A stretch of 64,000 nt of DNA from Caldilineales bacterium. GTDB taxonomy: Bacteria; Chloroflexota; Anaerolineae; Caldilineales; Caldilineaceae. The notes beneath the pieces are model-generated. The model searched no databases. It saw only the letters and a list, made by a program, of their open reading frames with translations, and was not told the origin of the DNA. Below are positions 62,831-64,000 of this stretch, piece after piece. The stretch lies in assembly GCA_012271135.1 (NCBI GenBank), contig JAAXGZ010000142.1, forward strand, positions 1-64,000. The letters are read 5' to 3'. Within the stretch, counting starts at the first letter, position 1; every line of letters begins with the position of its first letter. The position numbers were made by a program, and so were the translations under genes.

Positions 62831-64000
62831 ATGGCCAGCACCCCGCAGTCTACAACGCAGGAGCCCCCGACCGTCATACGGACCCTGCGCGTGCGTTTGT
62901 ACCCCGGCACGGCCGCGAACGGCCGGTACCTCGAACAACTGGCTGGAGCCTGCCGGTTCGCCTGGAACCACGTGCTGGCCGGGCACGAGACGGACTACCG
63001 CACATGGAAGGGGTCCGGCAAGTTGGGGGATGGTCCGGGTGATCCGACCTTCTTTACGCTGGGCAAGCGGTTCACGAAGTTGCGGAACGCGTCCGGCAAC
63101 GAGTGGCTGAAGGACTACAGCTACGACATCGTCCGGTACACCTGCAAGTACATGGGGGACGCCTACGCCGCGTTCTTCGACCCGGACCGTCCGGACCATG
63201 GGCGTCCGCAGTACAAGGCCAGGCACTACACCAAGCCCGCCTTCACCATCCCGTCGAAAGTCCGGATCAAGGATGGTTGCCTGCGCATCTCGAATATGGG
63301 ATGGGCGCGTCTCGGTCCCATTCACCGGTATGCCGATGGCCAGCCGCTGACTGTCCGCGTACGGCAGGAGTCGGAGGGCAAGCAGCCGAAGTTGGTACGC
63401 CTACATCGTGTTCGAGGTGCCGGTCGACCACCCCGATGTGCGCCAGCCCGCGGCTGAGGGTGCCGTCGGAGTCGACCGCAACGTGGGACAGGCCACGGAC
63501 AGCACCGGAGCCGTACACGAAATCCCCGACACGACCGTCGAGGACGCGAAGATCAAGCGGTACCAGCGCAGGATGGCCCGGCAGCAGAAGGGCTCCAACC
63601 GACGTCGCCGGACCGGCGGGAAACTGCGCAAACTCCAGCGCAGGAAGGCCCGGCGCCGGGACAACGCCACACACCAAATCAGCCGCAAGGTGGCGGACAC
63701 CGCCCACACCGTCGTCCTCGAGGACCTGAACACCAAGGCCATGACGAAGAGTGCGAAGGGCACGGTGGAAAAGCCCGGCCGGAACGTGAAGCAGAAGGCC
63801 GGTCTCAACCGTGCCATCCTGGCGTCCGGCTGGGGACAGCTGGAGCGCAAGTTCGAGTACAAGGCCGGCGAGTTGCGGTTCGTCGATCCTGCCTACACTT
63901 CGCAAGCCTGCAGTCGTTGTGGGCACACGGCCAAGTCAAACCGACCGTCGCAGGCGGTGTTCGCGTGCGGGGCCTGCGGGTTCCGGGCGAACGCCGATCA
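62831..64000 (+). pseudogene. tnpB: TnpB (IS200/IS605 OrfB), frameshifted and cut by the window end
   Basis: ATG 62831 opens a TnpB-like protein (VIRTLRVRLYPG; LAGACRFAWNHVLAGH). At about 63392 an extra T shifts the frame: the reading changes from PKLVRLHR to the expected PKWYAYIVFEVPVD. The second frame carries the RuvC-like Asp in GVDRNVGQ, Glu in VVLEDLNTKAM, the zinc-finger Cys pairs (CSRCGHTAKSN and CGACGFRANAD) and the last Asp in NAD at the window edge. Intact TnpB proteins are RNA-guided nucleases acting with a transposon-end RNA. Without the frameshift it would look complete. No tnpA is visible upstream. Confidence 0.85.

Noticed and set aside
1-64000. CRISPR arrays, tRNA and rRNA genes, prophage genes
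   Set aside because: No regularly spaced repeats, no tRNA T-loop/acceptor pattern that folds convincingly, and no structural phage genes were seen by eye. A tRNAscan/Infernal run would be needed to exclude small RNAs.

Overview
The window looks like accessory chromosome from a bacterium that lives by importing and breaking down sugars and peptides, most probably a member of Chloroflexota (Caldilineales-like). This is inference. The evidence is a GC-rich sequence, many CUT1-type sugar ABC transporters whose binding proteins carry Tat or Sec lipoprotein signals (RRRF/RRGF followed by an Ala/Cys lipobox), a large family-5 binding protein, FG-GAP/UnbV lipoproteins, PIN and YafQ toxins, and heavy transposon debris. 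No rRNA, tRNA, CRISPR or phage structure was seen.

Layout. 0-3.6 kb: a PIN toxin gene split by an intact IS630-type element, its RHH antitoxin, and the decayed end of an AAA ATPase. 3.6-6.8 kb: sugar ABC locus A (binding protein, two permeases). 7.2-8.4 kb: the intact ATPase copy. 9.0-21.9 kb: an Opp/Dpp-type transporter in two blocks (two ATPases, then two permeases and a binding protein), with a GH29 fucosidase and a GH2 mannosidase in the first block and a Uma2 nuclease and transposase debris between them. 22.1-24.8 kb: a frameshifted S9 peptidase and a branched-chain-type binding protein. 24.9-31.5 kb (minus strand): locus C, with a binding protein, two permeases and a 1077-residue doubled CRTAC-like lipoprotein. 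31.7-37 kb: glucose-6-phosphate isomerase, a membrane protein, an epimerase and an M20 peptidase. 37.7-39.6 kb: an AAA/PD-(D/E)XK protein. 40.4-43.7 kb: locus D. 44.6-47.8 kb: a tyrosine-phosphatase-like protein lacking its catalytic Cys, an AhpD-like gene with an in-frame UGA, a membrane protein and an AGE-family epimerase. 48-56.7 kb: loci E and F, F ending in a second CRTAC-like lipoprotein. 56.8-57.3 kb: a DinJ-YafQ pair. 57.5-60.9 kb: an SH3/LTD lipoprotein, a MOSC protein and a methyltransferase. 61.1-64 kb: a second IS630-type element, a 138-bp inverted-repeat element and a frameshifted tnpB cut by the window edge.

How the genes work together. Five CUT1 systems have a binding protein and two permeases but no ATPase, so they probably share an MsmX/UgpC-like ATPase encoded elsewhere. 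Three of them have a strong hairpin between the binding-protein gene and the first permease gene. The Opp-type system with fucosidase and mannosidase looks like uptake plus trimming of fucose/mannose-containing glycans. The isomerase and AGE-family epimerase could feed released sugars into central metabolism.

The most valuable observation is at 45269-45865. A carboxymuconolactone decarboxylase/AhpD-family gene is open throughout except for one UGA. That UGA replaces the second Cys of the CxxCxxxH redox motif (C-P-Y-UGA-T-Q-A-H) and is followed at bSECIS spacing by a perfect 7-bp hairpin with GU in its loop. This is a strong selenoprotein candidate that standard gene calling would split or lose.
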